A stretch of 23,827 bases of DNA, taken from positions 1-23,827 of the forward strand of contig CAZOSB010000034.1 of NCBI GenBank assembly GCA_964582545.1, written 5' to 3'. Below, piece after piece: positions 1 to 7,357 of this stretch (position 1 is the first letter of the stretch; each line of letters starts with the position of its first letter). Source of the DNA: JAVVUJ01 sp964582545. Its GTDB lineage: Bacteria > Bacillota > Clostridia > Peptostreptococcales > Anaerovoracaceae. The position numbers and the translations under genes were made by a program. The notes beneath the pieces were generated by a model that saw nothing but the letters and a program-made list of their open reading frames with translations, made no database searches and was not told where the DNA came from.

Positions 1-1
1 A

Positions 2-55
2 CAGAATCCTGAAGAGTATGTCACCGAGGTTTGTTATCCCGTCAAGAAAAAATAA
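2..55 (+). CDS. C-terminal tail of a gene cut by the window edge; possibly a GyrI-like effector-binding domain protein
   Basis: The second forward frame is open from the window edge to a TAA at 53-55 and encodes QNPEEYVTEVCYPVKKK. The pattern of a Pro-Glu turn, then T-E, then a short beta strand ending in P-V-K resembles the extreme C-terminus of GyrI-like (AraC effector-binding) domains, found in AraC- and MerR-type regulators and as stand-alone proteins. Only 17 codons are visible, so the family is a guess from this ending. That it is a real gene end is supported by the palindromic hairpin that begins about 46 bases after the stop. Confidence 0.45.
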   Translation, partial: QNPEEYVTEVCYPVKKK

Positions 56-101
56 TAAACATCTTATAAAAACATCATATAACAAAAATACCTGTATATT
101 T

Positions 102-127
102 TAGGGGTTGGCATATGCCAACCCCTA
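102..127. terminator. Perfect 26-bp palindrome, likely shared terminator
   Basis: The sequence is fully self-complementary over 26 bases (TAGGGGTTGGCAT and its complement), so it can form a stem with a minimal AT loop. It lies between the end of the edge gene on + and the end of the collagen-like gene on -. On the + strand it is followed by ATTTATT, a weak U tract; on the - strand it is followed by A-rich sequence. It could end either transcript, though neither side has a classical run of T. A palindromic protein-binding site is the alternative. Confidence 0.55.
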
Positions 128-172
128 TTTATTGATGAAACTTAATAAAAAACAATATCGTATTTGTATTCC

Positions 173-1456
173 CTATTGCAATTCAGTAATAGATACACTT
201 CCAATCGTAGATGTCGCTGTTGCAGAACCATTATAGCGAAAATCTAAGGTGACAGCACCTGCGGTGGTGTTTACAAAAAATGTGGTTCCCACACTTGCTT
301 GGCTAGTGCTACCATTTGTTACAGTTGCACTAATAAATTCACCTGCGGCTATTGTATTTAATCTAGGGGTTACAGACATATTAGCATTTATTGCAATATT
401 AACCCTTAAATTATAGCTTACCAAATAGACATGACCCGCTGCTAGAAGAAACGTATTAGAAGATGGAGCTGTAATAGTAGTACTATTATTATATTGTTGA
501 TAGTAATTAATTGACTGTGCATTTAGTATTTGAGTATCATTGACCAAATACTGTGCATTTTGATTTGTAGCGGTGGGACCGGTAGCGCCTGTTGAACCGG
601 TAGTGCCCATGGCACCAGTTGGTCCTATTGATCCGACAGCTCCTGTAGCACCGGTGATACCAGTGGGACCAGTATCACCGGTGGAACCCGTGGCACCAGT
701 CGGACCTATTGAGCCTGCAGCTCCTGTTGCGCCTGTTACCCCTGTGGCACCCGTGGGACCTGTATCTCCGGTGGCACCGATAGCCCCTACGGCACCCGTA
801 GCCCCGGTAGCACCTTTTGCACCGGTAGCACCAGTAGCGCCAGTGGCTCCGGTTCTTCCTGTAGCCCCGGTAGCACCTGTAGCCCCAGTTCTTCCGGTAG
901 CGCCAGTTATTCCGGTAGCGCCTGTAGCCCCGGTAACGCCGGTAGCACCCTTTGCCCCTGTAGCCCCTGTAGCCCCGGTTCTTCCAGTAGCCCCAGTAGC
1001 ACCCGTGGTTCCAGTAGCACCTGTGGCCCCCGTGGGACCGGTAGGACCCATGAGATCATTTTCAACAATGACCATGGATGCGGTAATGGGAACGATGCTG
1101 GAATAATCCACAGGATCACCGGTATTGTTTACCAAGGACATGGTTACCCCGGTTGTACTAATTTCAACTACACCATTTCCATAAATTTCCCCTGTTTTTA
1201 AGGGAGAGGTACCTTGAATAAAATCCCCCTGTGAGGAGAAGATCGCAAAGGACAAACCGTTGACCGTTACGGAGCTCTGTGTGGAAATCCACCAGTTAAT
1301 GGCATATCTGCCTATCTCGTTAAAGGTGACTACACCTGTAACTGTATTATAACTGATATTTCCGGATAAATAAATAATGTTGTCAAATACAACATTTGTG
1401 GCATTATTGACTGTGCCAGCAGTAGTACGCTGTACTTGTAATGCGATATTACTCAT
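173..1456 (-). CDS. BclA-like collagen-repeat surface protein with beta-rich domains at both ends
   Basis: The protein has 427 residues. Residues 1-135 look beta-rich, with alternating hydrophobic strands and the phrase FNEIGRYAINWW, like the jelly-roll (C1q/TNF-like) domains of exosporium glycoproteins. Residues 137-295 are about 53 Gly-X-Y triplets, mostly GAT, GPT and GRT, a collagen-like rod rich in Thr that is often O-glycosylated in such proteins. Residues 300-427 form a second beta-rich region containing LLAAGHVYLVSYNLRV, typical of BclA C-terminal domains. There is no obvious signal peptide, which suits spore-surface proteins assembled from the mother cell. An AAGG element lies 6-7 bases before the ATG. 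Family role is exosporium or spore-surface filament; the placement here is inferred. Having folded domains on both sides of the rod differs from B. anthracis BclA, which carries one at the C-terminus. Confidence 0.85.
   Translation of the reverse strand: MSNIALQVQRTTAGTVNNATNVVFDNIIYLSGNISYNTVTGVVTFNEIGRYAINWWISTQSSVTVNGLSFAIFSSQGDFIQGTSPLKTGEIYGNGVVEISTTGVTMSLVNNTGDPVDYSSIVPITASMVIVENDLMGPTGPTGATGATGTTGATGATGRTGATGATGAKGATGVTGATGATGITGATGRTGATGATGATGRTGATGATGATGAKGATGATGAVGAIGATGDTGPTGATGVTGATGAAGSIGPTGATGSTGDTGPTGITGATGAVGSIGPTGAMGTTGSTGATGPTATNQNAQYLVNDTQILNAQSINYYQQYNNSTTITAPSSNTFLLAAGHVYLVSYNLRVNIAINANMSVTPRLNTIAAGEFISATVTNGSTSQASVGTTFFVNTTAGAVTLDFRYNGSATATSTIGSVSITELQ
572..1048 (-). repeat. 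Gly-X-Thr collagen triplet repeat region
   Basis: About 53 consecutive Gly-X-Y triplets are encoded, with 9-base units such as the complement of GTAGCCCCG recurring with small changes. This stretch is G+C-richer than its surroundings and also leaves a proline-rich frame open on the + strand. Copy number is likely to vary between strains by slippage or recombination, as is known for bclA; that is inference here. Confidence 0.85.
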
Positions 1457-1580
1457 AAATTACCTTCATTATTACAAAATTTTTGCTATTTCTATATTTA
1501 ATTAAACTGGAAATAAACATCCAGTATTGTCACAAGAGTATTCTTGAACTCCGATAAACCTATTGTTCTTGCGTGACTAA

Positions 1581-1733
1581 TTGGTCCAGCAGTTCGACAA
1601 GATCGTGAAATCTCTTGCTGTTATATCATATGCGTACAAATGTAAGCAGGTTACCGAGTTTGAAAAGTGCAATTTAGATAGCTTGGGTAGAAGATACCTT
1701 GAACTTAAAAATATGATACTTAAAAGTAAATAA
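1581..1733 (+). pseudogene. Short open frame, possible gene remnant
   Basis: From a TTG at 1581 (directly after an in-frame TAA) to a TAA at 1731 the frame encodes 50 residues with protein-like composition, including FDKIVKSLAVISYAYKC and LDSLGRRYLELKNMILKSK. I see no ribosome binding site before the TTG and do not recognise a family. It could be the decayed 3' end of a gene, a small unannotated protein, or chance. The helical, charged C-terminus is the only reason to record it. Confidence 0.2.
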
Positions 1734-1784
1734 TAAATAATTTAGTAAAATATTTATTTTATTGATATGGTTACTATTGTTTTA

Positions 1785-1793
1785 TGGTAAAAT
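1785..1793 (+). promoter_or_regulatory. Possible extended -10 promoter for the hemolysin III gene
   Basis: TGG followed by TAAAAT at 1788-1793 matches an extended -10 (TGN-TATAAT) with one mismatch. The best -35 candidate, TTGATA at 1762-1767, is 20 bases away, which is longer than optimal. The site is about 40 bases before the start codon. Confidence 0.35.
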
Positions 1794-1835
1794 ACAAAAG
1801 TAGAAAATTTGTATATAGAGGCAAAGTGAGAGATT

Positions 1836-2504
1836 ATGAGAACAAAATTAGTAGACAGACAATTACCGGTTTACACCAAGGGTGAGGAAATTTTTAATAT
1901 GGTTTCCCATATTATGGGATTTGCCATTGGTGTGGTGGCCTTGGTGTTATGTGTGGTGGTGGCAGCTTCCCATGAAAACGTTTATGGTGTGGTAGGAGCT
2001 GCTATCTTTGGTGCTACCATGATCCTGCTTTACACCATGTCAAGCATATATCACGGATTAACAAATGAAACTGCAAAAAAGGTCTTTCAAGTTTTGGATC
2101 ACTGTACCATTTACCTTTTGATTGCCGGTACTTATACTCCCATCACATTGAGTGCGCTTCGCCCCATCGATGCACCTATGGCTTGGACGATTTTCGGTAT
2201 AGAGTGGGGGCTTGCTGCTTTGGCTATCACTTTGACAGCAATTGATTTAAAAAAATATGATAAATTTTCCATGACTTGCTATATCCTTATGGGTTGGTGT
2301 ATCGTGATCGCTTTAAAGCAGATTTTAATAGCTATTACATGGAATGGATTTTTATTGCTTTTAATTGGCGGGATTTTATATACCGTAGGGGCGGTACTTT
2401 GCAGTTTGGGAAAAACACGTAAGTATATGCACAATATATTTCATGTCTTTGTGCTGATGGGAAGCTTTTCCCACTTTCTCTGCATGGTACTTTATGTTGT
2501 ATAA
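1836..2504 (+). CDS. Hemolysin III / AdipoR (YqfA-type) family membrane protein
   Basis: The protein has 222 residues with seven hydrophobic segments and the family hallmarks in order: E-x-x-N-x-x-S-H near residue 20, S-S-x-Y-H near 70, L-D-H-C-T-I-Y-L-L-I-A-G-T-Y-T-P near 88-103, and H-N-I-F-H plus S-H-F near the C-terminus. In the wider superfamily (adiponectin receptors, PAQR) the conserved Ser, Asp and His residues bind a metal and the fold is linked to hydrolase activity. The bacterial branch was first named for hemolysis in Bacillus cereus, but its physiological role is poorly known. The length is normal for the family. The ribosome binding site is weak (GTGAGA a few bases before ATG). 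Confidence 0.9.
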   Translation: MRTKLVDRQLPVYTKGEEIFNMVSHIMGFAIGVVALVLCVVVAASHENVYGVVGAAIFGATMILLYTMSSIYHGLTNETAKKVFQVLDHCTIYLLIAGTYTPITLSALRPIDAPMAWTIFGIEWGLAALAITLTAIDLKKYDKFSMTCYILMGWCIVIALKQILIAITWNGFLLLLIGGILYTVGAVLCSLGKTRKYMHNIFHVFVLMGSFSHFLCMVLYVV

Positions 2505-2647
2505 GAACGTAATGAGGCAAAGCGGAAGAAACCTTGCTTTTATTTGAAATAAGGGGGTTTAAGTTGGGAGGTTAGGTGGTAGAATAAAACATAACAGAAC
2601 TTATTGGAGATATTGTAATACTATGATGTATGGACTGAGGAATGGAT

Positions 2648-4882
2648 ATGTTTGAGAAAGCGAAAAGATTAAAACTTTATTTAATCTTTATAGGAATAAT
2701 ATTAACCATCATTATAGAATTGCTAGTTTATAATTCATCTTTACAAAAGGATTTAACGGATTCAACGTATAAGACGCTAGAGGAAGTAATGCACCAGCAG
2801 CGCCTTACTTTTGTTTCTAAGATTCAAAAGGAAATCATGGTACTAAATACCCTATCCAACTTAGGTGCTGATTTGTTGATAGAGGATGCAAGCAAAGAAG
2901 AGAAGCTTAAGTTTTTAAGAGATGGTATAAAGGACACTTATTTTAAGGATATCGCTATGAGTGATATCAATGGAAGAGCCGTTACTAACAAAAATTTTGC
3001 AATAGATATTTCCAACAGAACACACTTTAAAAAGGCTATCAAAGGTGAAAGCTATATATCCGAGCCCACGACCTCATTGATAGATCATTCTGGGATTATT
3101 GCAATGGCTGTGCCAATCATGGCAGGAGACGAAATCATAGGTACTATGGTGGGGACTTATGATGTGAAAAATTTGAGCAATGCATTCTATACCTCCTTTG
3201 AGGGATTGGGATACGCCTATATCTGTGATAATGATGGTGAAGTGATTGCCAAAACGGAAAGTGCAGCAAGCTTGCCGGTGGACAACCTGTTAACTGCATT
3301 TCAAATGTCAAACATTGTAGAATATGACACCTATGAGGATATTTTGCAGAACAGAAGCTTAGGTGTGGGTGGGCGGTCAGCCTATGTTTTCAATGGTCAA
3401 AAGCGTTTCGTTCAATATGCGCCCTTAGGAATCAACAACTGGTACATCTGCTCCATAGCTTTAGAGGATGCCGTCGCAGATACCTCAAATTCCATAATGA
3501 AGAATACAATCTATCTTTCTGTAGTGACCGTTGTACTTTTTGTACTATTGGTTCTTTATCTGTTTGTTTCCCAGCGACGCTATACGAAAAAGTTGTATCA
3601 ATCAGCATATTATGATGAATTAACTGGGCTTAGAAATTTATCGAAACTAAAAGTTGATGCCGGTCAAATATTAAAAGAAAATTCTAAGGTTCGGTTTGCC
3701 TTGGCAAAATTTGATATTGTTCGATTTAAAATGATCAATCAGATGTTTGACTCTAAGGCAGGTGATGAGATTATCAAGACTATTGCCAAAAGCATTGGAG
3801 TTGACCATAGCCCATGGTACGTATCTGCAAGGGTGAACGCTGATGAGTTCATCATCTTTGATACTGCGGAGAATCTTCTAAAGATGGGGAACAATCGTGA
3901 AGAGATGAAGGATACCCTTATATATGCTACAAAATTCTTGGGCAACCATAAGGTAGAATTTCGTTATGGCAGATATTTCTTTGAGGAAGGAGAAACCGAT
4001 ATCGAAGATGCCTTGGAGAAGGTGAACCTAGCGCATCGGATGGCAAAATCTCATAGAACTTTAAACTTTCATGACTATGACGATGAAGTGAAACAAAAGG
4101 AGCTTGCAGAGGTTGAGGTGGAAAACAAGATGGAGGATGCTCTGGACAACGGAGAGTTTAAGATGTTTCTCCAACCTAAATATTTTCTGTCAGATGAATC
4201 TATTGCAGGTGCAGAGGCTCTCGCTAGATGGTGGATCAATGGGACCTATATCATGCATCCGGCGGATTTTATTCCAGTATTTGAAAAAAATGGATTTGTT
4301 ACAAAATTAGATATGTTTATGTTCGAGGAGGCTTGCATGTTTATTCGAAGCCTGAAGGATAAAGGAATTTGTCCCACCGTAATTTCAGTAAATTTTTCAA
4401 GGCTTCATTTAATGAATGATAATTTTGTTCCTCAGCTTTGTGAAATTGCAGACAGATATAAGGTGTCTCATGATCTATTGGAGATAGAACTCACGGAATC
4501 TGCCATGTTTGATAATGAAATTGTACTGATGAATGTGCTGAATGAGCTTCATACTAAGGGATTTACTTTATCCATGGATGACTTTGGATCGGGTTATTCC
4601 TCTTTGGGTTTGCTAAAAAATATTCCCATTGACGTGGTAAAGATTGACCGAAGCTTCTTTGATGGTGCTAAGGATACGAAAAGAGCTAAAACCATTGTAG
4701 AAAGCATTATGCAAATGGCATCAAAGCTTGAAATTCATACTGTGGCAGAAGGTGTAGAAATAAAGGAGCATATCGATATGCTTAAAGAAGTTGGGTGCGA
4801 GATTGTTCAAGGATATTATTATGCCAAACCTATGCCATTTGAGGAATTTGAAAACGAATTGATGAAAAGAAATCGAATCTGA
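2648..4882 (+). CDS. Membrane c-di-GMP phosphodiesterase: dCache sensor, degenerate GGDEF, EAL
   Basis: A first membrane segment (about residues 12-30) and a second (about 288-310) bracket an extracellular sensor region with dCache character. Next is a GGDEF domain (about 320-485) whose signature reads NADEF instead of GGDEF, so cyclase activity is unlikely. The EAL domain (about 495-740) keeps EALARW, ELTES, the DDFGSGYSS loop, KIDRSF, VAEGVE and QGYYYAKP, so hydrolysis of c-di-GMP to pGpG is expected. Residue numbers count from the ATG at 2642. That ATG has GAGG only one base upstream, whereas the ATG at 2648 has it seven bases upstream, so I prefer 2648 (744 residues). Degenerate GGDEF domains in such fusions often act as GTP-binding regulatory modules. 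The extracellular ligand is unknown. The gene lies about 140 bases after the hemolysin III gene. Confidence 0.9.
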   Translation: MFEKAKRLKLYLIFIGIILTIIIELLVYNSSLQKDLTDSTYKTLEEVMHQQRLTFVSKIQKEIMVLNTLSNLGADLLIEDASKEEKLKFLRDGIKDTYFKDIAMSDINGRAVTNKNFAIDISNRTHFKKAIKGESYISEPTTSLIDHSGIIAMAVPIMAGDEIIGTMVGTYDVKNLSNAFYTSFEGLGYAYICDNDGEVIAKTESAASLPVDNLLTAFQMSNIVEYDTYEDILQNRSLGVGGRSAYVFNGQKRFVQYAPLGINNWYICSIALEDAVADTSNSIMKNTIYLSVVTVVLFVLLVLYLFVSQRRYTKKLYQSAYYDELTGLRNLSKLKVDAGQILKENSKVRFALAKFDIVRFKMINQMFDSKAGDEIIKTIAKSIGVDHSPWYVSARVNADEFIIFDTAENLLKMGNNREEMKDTLIYATKFLGNHKVEFRYGRYFFEEGETDIEDALEKVNLAHRMAKSHRTLNFHDYDDEVKQKELAEVEVENKMEDALDNGEFKMFLQPKYFLSDESIAGAEALARWWINGTYIMHPADFIPVFEKNGFVTKLDMFMFEEACMFIRSLKDKGICPTVISVNFSRLHLMNDNFVPQLCEIADRYKVSHDLLEIELTESAMFDNEIVLMNVLNELHTKGFTLSMDDFGSGYSSLGLLKNIPIDVVKIDRSFFDGAKDTKRAKTIVESIMQMASKLEIHTVAEGVEIKEHIDMLKEVGCEIVQGYYYAKPMPFEEFENELMKRNRI

Positions 4883-4968
4883 TAAGAGCATAGGCTGAGG
4901 TATGGATATGGTCTCTTGGAATTTTGAGCGATGAAAGTGAAAAGCGGAAAGGCTTGTAGGAATAGTTT

Positions 4969-5991
4969 ATGAAAAAAGACATAAAAGATATGACCTTGGA
5001 AGAAATTCAAGATTTAGTTTGCAATATGGGTGAACAAAAGTTTAGGGCTAAACAAGTTTTTCAATGGATTCACAAAGGTGTGAGGGAATTCGAAGAAATG
5101 ACCAATCTGCCTAAAGCTTTTTTAGAAAAACTTCAAGGGGTTGTTTATCTGGGGAAAATTGAAATTCTAAAGGTTCAACATTCCGCCCATGATGCTACAG
5201 GAAAATATCTCTTTCGCCTTTCTGACGGTAATTTGGTAGAGAGCGTTTTCATGAAGTATAAGCATGGAAATTCTGTTTGCGTGTCGTCTCAGGCAGGTTG
5301 TAGGATGGGGTGCAAGTTTTGCGCTTCTGCGGTTAATGGGTTACAGCGAAATTTAACATCTTCGGAAATGATAGATCAGGTTTTTAGCATTGAAAGAGAA
5401 GCAGGGGAAAAAATCAGCAATGTAGTCATTATGGGCATGGGAGAACCCTTGGATAACCTTCAAGGAGTGAAAAAGTTTATTACATTGCTTCATGCTCAAG
5501 ATGGGCTGAATTTAAGTTTACGAAGTATCACTCTTTCCACCTGTGGACTTTTGCCGGAAATCCGACAAATTTCCAGAGAGCTTCCCCAAATTAATCTGGC
5601 CATTTCCCTGCATGCTCCCAACGATGAAATCAGGAACAGAATTATGCCCATCAATCGAAAATATAGCATTATCCCATTGTTGGAAACTTGTAAGGAGGTA
5701 GCCTCTAAAACCGGAAGGAGGATTACTTTTGAATATGCGCTGATTCAGGGAGTGAACGATAGCTTATCTCAAGCGGAGGAGCTGGCAGAGAAGCTGAAAG
5801 GCATCAATTGTCACGTAAATTTAATTCCATTAAATAACATTGATGAAAATAAATGGAAAGGAACTGAGAGAGCACAAGTTATAAAGTTTCAAAATGTGTT
5901 AGAGCGACGTTCCGTTCCAACAACCATCCGCAGAGAACTGGGAGATGATATTGATGCAGCGTGTGGGCAACTTAGAAACTTAAATTATTAG
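4969..5991 (+). CDS. rlmN: Dual-specificity 23S rRNA A2503 / tRNA A37 C2-methyltransferase RlmN
   Basis: This 340-residue radical SAM enzyme is of normal length for RlmN. The cluster motif C-R-M-G-C-K-F-C lies at about residues 111-118, and the family phrases MGMGEP, STCGLLP, ISLHAPND and RRELGDDIDAACGQLR are present. C332 in the last phrase is the methyl-carrying cysteine of the two-cysteine mechanism. RlmN places a methyl on C2 of A2503 in the peptidyl transferase centre and, in E. coli, also on A37 of some tRNAs. An AGGA element lies about 8 bases before the ATG. It stands alone here; in many Bacillota it sits beside genes of ribosome biogenesis or the PrpC/PrkC pair, which are absent. Confidence 0.96.
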   Translation: MKKDIKDMTLEEIQDLVCNMGEQKFRAKQVFQWIHKGVREFEEMTNLPKAFLEKLQGVVYLGKIEILKVQHSAHDATGKYLFRLSDGNLVESVFMKYKHGNSVCVSSQAGCRMGCKFCASAVNGLQRNLTSSEMIDQVFSIEREAGEKISNVVIMGMGEPLDNLQGVKKFITLLHAQDGLNLSLRSITLSTCGLLPEIRQISRELPQINLAISLHAPNDEIRNRIMPINRKYSIIPLLETCKEVASKTGRRITFEYALIQGVNDSLSQAEELAEKLKGINCHVNLIPLNNIDENKWKGTERAQVIKFQNVLERRSVPTTIRRELGDDIDAACGQLRNLNY

Positions 5992-6039
5992 CAATCATTA
6001 CATAAAATAAAGAATTATCTGTAAATATATTTTATCTTG

Positions 6040-6068
6040 TTGCTCATATTGAATTTATAGTGTATAAT
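6040..6068 (+). promoter_or_regulatory. Sigma-A type promoter for the P-loop gene
   Basis: TTGCTC at 6040-6045 and a perfect TATAAT at 6063-6068 are separated by 17 bases, close to the housekeeping consensus. The start codon is 45 bases downstream and is preceded by AGGGGG with 8-base spacing. The site shows that this gene has its own start of transcription after rlmN. Confidence 0.7.
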
Positions 6069-6112
6069 GAAATTAATAATTTATAACAATAACGAATAAG
6101 GGGGCGATCCAA

Positions 6113-6532
6113 ATGGTTAAGTTATTAGTAGGGCATAAAGGCAGTGGTAAAACAAAAAACATGATAGAAATGGCAAATGATCGAGTTGAAAAAAGCGACG
6201 GAAGTGTAGTATTTATCAATAAAAACCAAAGGCTAATGTATGACCTAAAATATAAAATCAGAGTAGTCTGCATGGAGGAATATGAACATATTACTAACAG
6301 CGACGAATATATTGGGTTTTTATATGGGATCATCAGTGCGGATCACGATATTGAAGTTATTTTTATAGATAGTTTACTAAAACATACTGATGTAAATGTT
6401 GAAGATATTCCGGAGTTTATTGCACGATTAAAGATGATCTCTGAAGAATACAAAATTGAATTTGTAGTAAGCCTGAGTGCTGAACCCTCAGAAATTGGAG
6501 ATTGCATTAAAGATTTTGAAGTTTTAAATTAA
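6113..6532 (+). CDS. Small P-loop ATP-binding protein of unknown role (clostridial type)
   Basis: The protein has 139 residues. It opens with a beta strand and a Walker A motif, GHKGSGKT, at residues 7-14, and has a Walker B-like strand, EVIFIDS, with Asp at residue 86. Between them is VVFINKNQRLMYDLKYK, which looks like a second Rossmann strand. No helicase, kinase or GTPase motifs follow. I recall similar small proteins in Clostridia that carry the doubtful automatic name 'twitching motility protein PilT'; nothing here supports a pilus role, and no pilus gene is nearby. It has its own strong promoter and ribosome binding site, so it is a stand-alone expressed gene. The function cannot be assigned. 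Confidence 0.85.
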   Translation: MVKLLVGHKGSGKTKNMIEMANDRVEKSDGSVVFINKNQRLMYDLKYKIRVVCMEEYEHITNSDEYIGFLYGIISADHDIEVIFIDSLLKHTDVNVEDIPEFIARLKMISEEYKIEFVVSLSAEPSEIGDCIKDFEVLN

Positions 6533-6587
6533 TTTAATGGATGAAATAAAAAATCATTCCATAGAATATTATAATAAATTAGTATTA

Positions 6588-6615
6588 AAAGGCGGTGAAT
6601 ATATTCACCGCCTTT
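6588..6615. terminator. Hairpin terminator after the P-loop gene
   Basis: AAAGGCGGTGAAT and its exact complement form a 13-bp inverted repeat around a two-base centre (in practice an 11-bp stem with a 6-base AU loop). It lies 55 bases after the P-loop stop and 19 bases before the NUDIX start codon. The U tract on + is short (TTTC); the - strand has TTTTAAT. It may end the upstream transcript or control read-through into the NUDIX gene. Confidence 0.7.
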
Positions 6616-6634
6616 CATAGAAAGAAAAGGTCAA

Positions 6635-7264
6635 ATGAAAAATATAACTTTAGATGATTTTACGAGAATTTTTCAAAATAGAAAAGCCGGAGTGCTTGGA
6701 TCTTATGGTTATTTTTCGGTACTTGTTCCACTTGTGGAAAAGGAAGGCGAGCTTCATATATTATATGAAGTACGAGCGGATCATCTGAAAAGGCAACCTG
6801 GAGAGATTTGTTTTCCCGGAGGGAAATTGGAAAAAAATGAAACTCCTGAAGCCTGTGCAATACGAGAAACCTGCGAAGAACTAAATATTGATGAAAAAAA
6901 TGTAAAAGTTATTGCAAAATTAGATTATATGTTAACTTACAGCAACTTTACAATGTATTCTTATTTAGGAATCATTGATTATAATGTAATAAAAAATTCT
7001 GAGATAAATAAAGACGAAGTAAAAGAAATCTTTTTAGTACCCGTATCCTATTTAATGAAGAATGAACCTTATATATATGAATTCGATGTAATTCCAAATG
7101 TCGGGAAAGATTTTCCATATGAGATGATTCAATCCGAAAAAGGTTATAACTGGAGAAAAGGAAAGTCAATTGTTCCCATTTATAATTTTGAAAATCATGT
7201 AATTTGGGGACTTACAGGAAGAATTACTTATAATTTAATGCAAATTTTAAAGAATAACAAATGA
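6635..7264 (+). CDS. NUDIX hydrolase, CoA pyrophosphatase (CoAse) type
   Basis: The protein has 209 residues. The NUDIX box begins at G63: G-x5-E-x7-RE-T-C-EE-L-N-I, with the catalytic and metal-binding Arg and Glu residues intact; the usual late Gly is Asn. Just upstream lies ADHLKRQPGEICFPGG, which matches the LRxxxGxxxFPGG motif that marks the CoA-pyrophosphatase branch (YeaB/NudL and Pcd1/NUDT7 type). Such enzymes split CoA or acyl-CoA to phosphopantetheine and 3',5'-ADP. Substrate remains inferred from the motif. GAAAAGG lies 4-5 bases before the ATG. The A-rich codon usage is like that of the preceding small gene. Confidence 0.87.
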   Translation: MKNITLDDFTRIFQNRKAGVLGSYGYFSVLVPLVEKEGELHILYEVRADHLKRQPGEICFPGGKLEKNETPEACAIRETCEELNIDEKNVKVIAKLDYMLTYSNFTMYSYLGIIDYNVIKNSEINKDEVKEIFLVPVSYLMKNEPYIYEFDVIPNVGKDFPYEMIQSEKGYNWRKGKSIVPIYNFENHVIWGLTGRITYNLMQILKNNK

Positions 7265-7306
7265 TCTGGTAAAATTTGATGGCTATTTTTCAAGCATTTT
7301 TTCTTT

Positions 7307-7312
7307 TATAAT
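7307..7312 (+). promoter_or_regulatory. -10 box before the CAP-domain gene
   Basis: A perfect TATAAT lies 46 bases before the chosen ATG at 7358. No good -35 is found at 16-18 bases, so the promoter may be weak, activated, or read by another sigma factor. Confidence 0.35.
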
Positions 7313-7357
7313 GAATATATGCTCACAAGCGAGCAAAATAGAAAAGGAGAAAAATGT

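Larger units (their letters stand above)
1457..1835. other. 379-base gap between divergent genes
   Basis: The left part (1457-1560) is the leader of the collagen-like gene; it holds a small inverted repeat (CTGGA/TCCAG) and an AAGG ribosome binding site, and I found no convincing sporulation sigma promoter. The middle holds a 50-codon open frame (1581-1733) that starts with TTG and lacks a ribosome binding site. The right part (1734-1835) is very AT-rich and carries a plausible extended -10 promoter for the hemolysin III gene. No RNA gene or mobile element is visible. Confidence 0.6.

Noticed and set aside
572..1048. Dense repeats that might suggest a CRISPR array
   Set aside because: The units are 9-base coding triplet repeats without spacers of constant length, and they keep the reading frame of a collagen-like protein.
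573..1106. Long proline-rich open frame on the + strand
   Set aside because: It is the antisense of the Gly-X-Thr collagen repeats; the composition is a by-product of the 9-base units, and there is no ribosome binding site.
2520..2560. Imperfect inverted repeat (AAACC ... GGTTT) after the hemolysin III gene
   Set aside because: The stem has several mismatches and no U tract, so a terminator call is not justified.
2642..4882. Diguanylate cyclase activity for the GGDEF-EAL protein
   Set aside because: The active-site motif reads NADEF, lacking both Gly residues needed for catalysis.
6113..6532. PilT-type pilus retraction ATPase
   Set aside because: At 139 residues it lacks the Asp and His boxes and the N-terminal domain of PilT, and no pilus genes are nearby.
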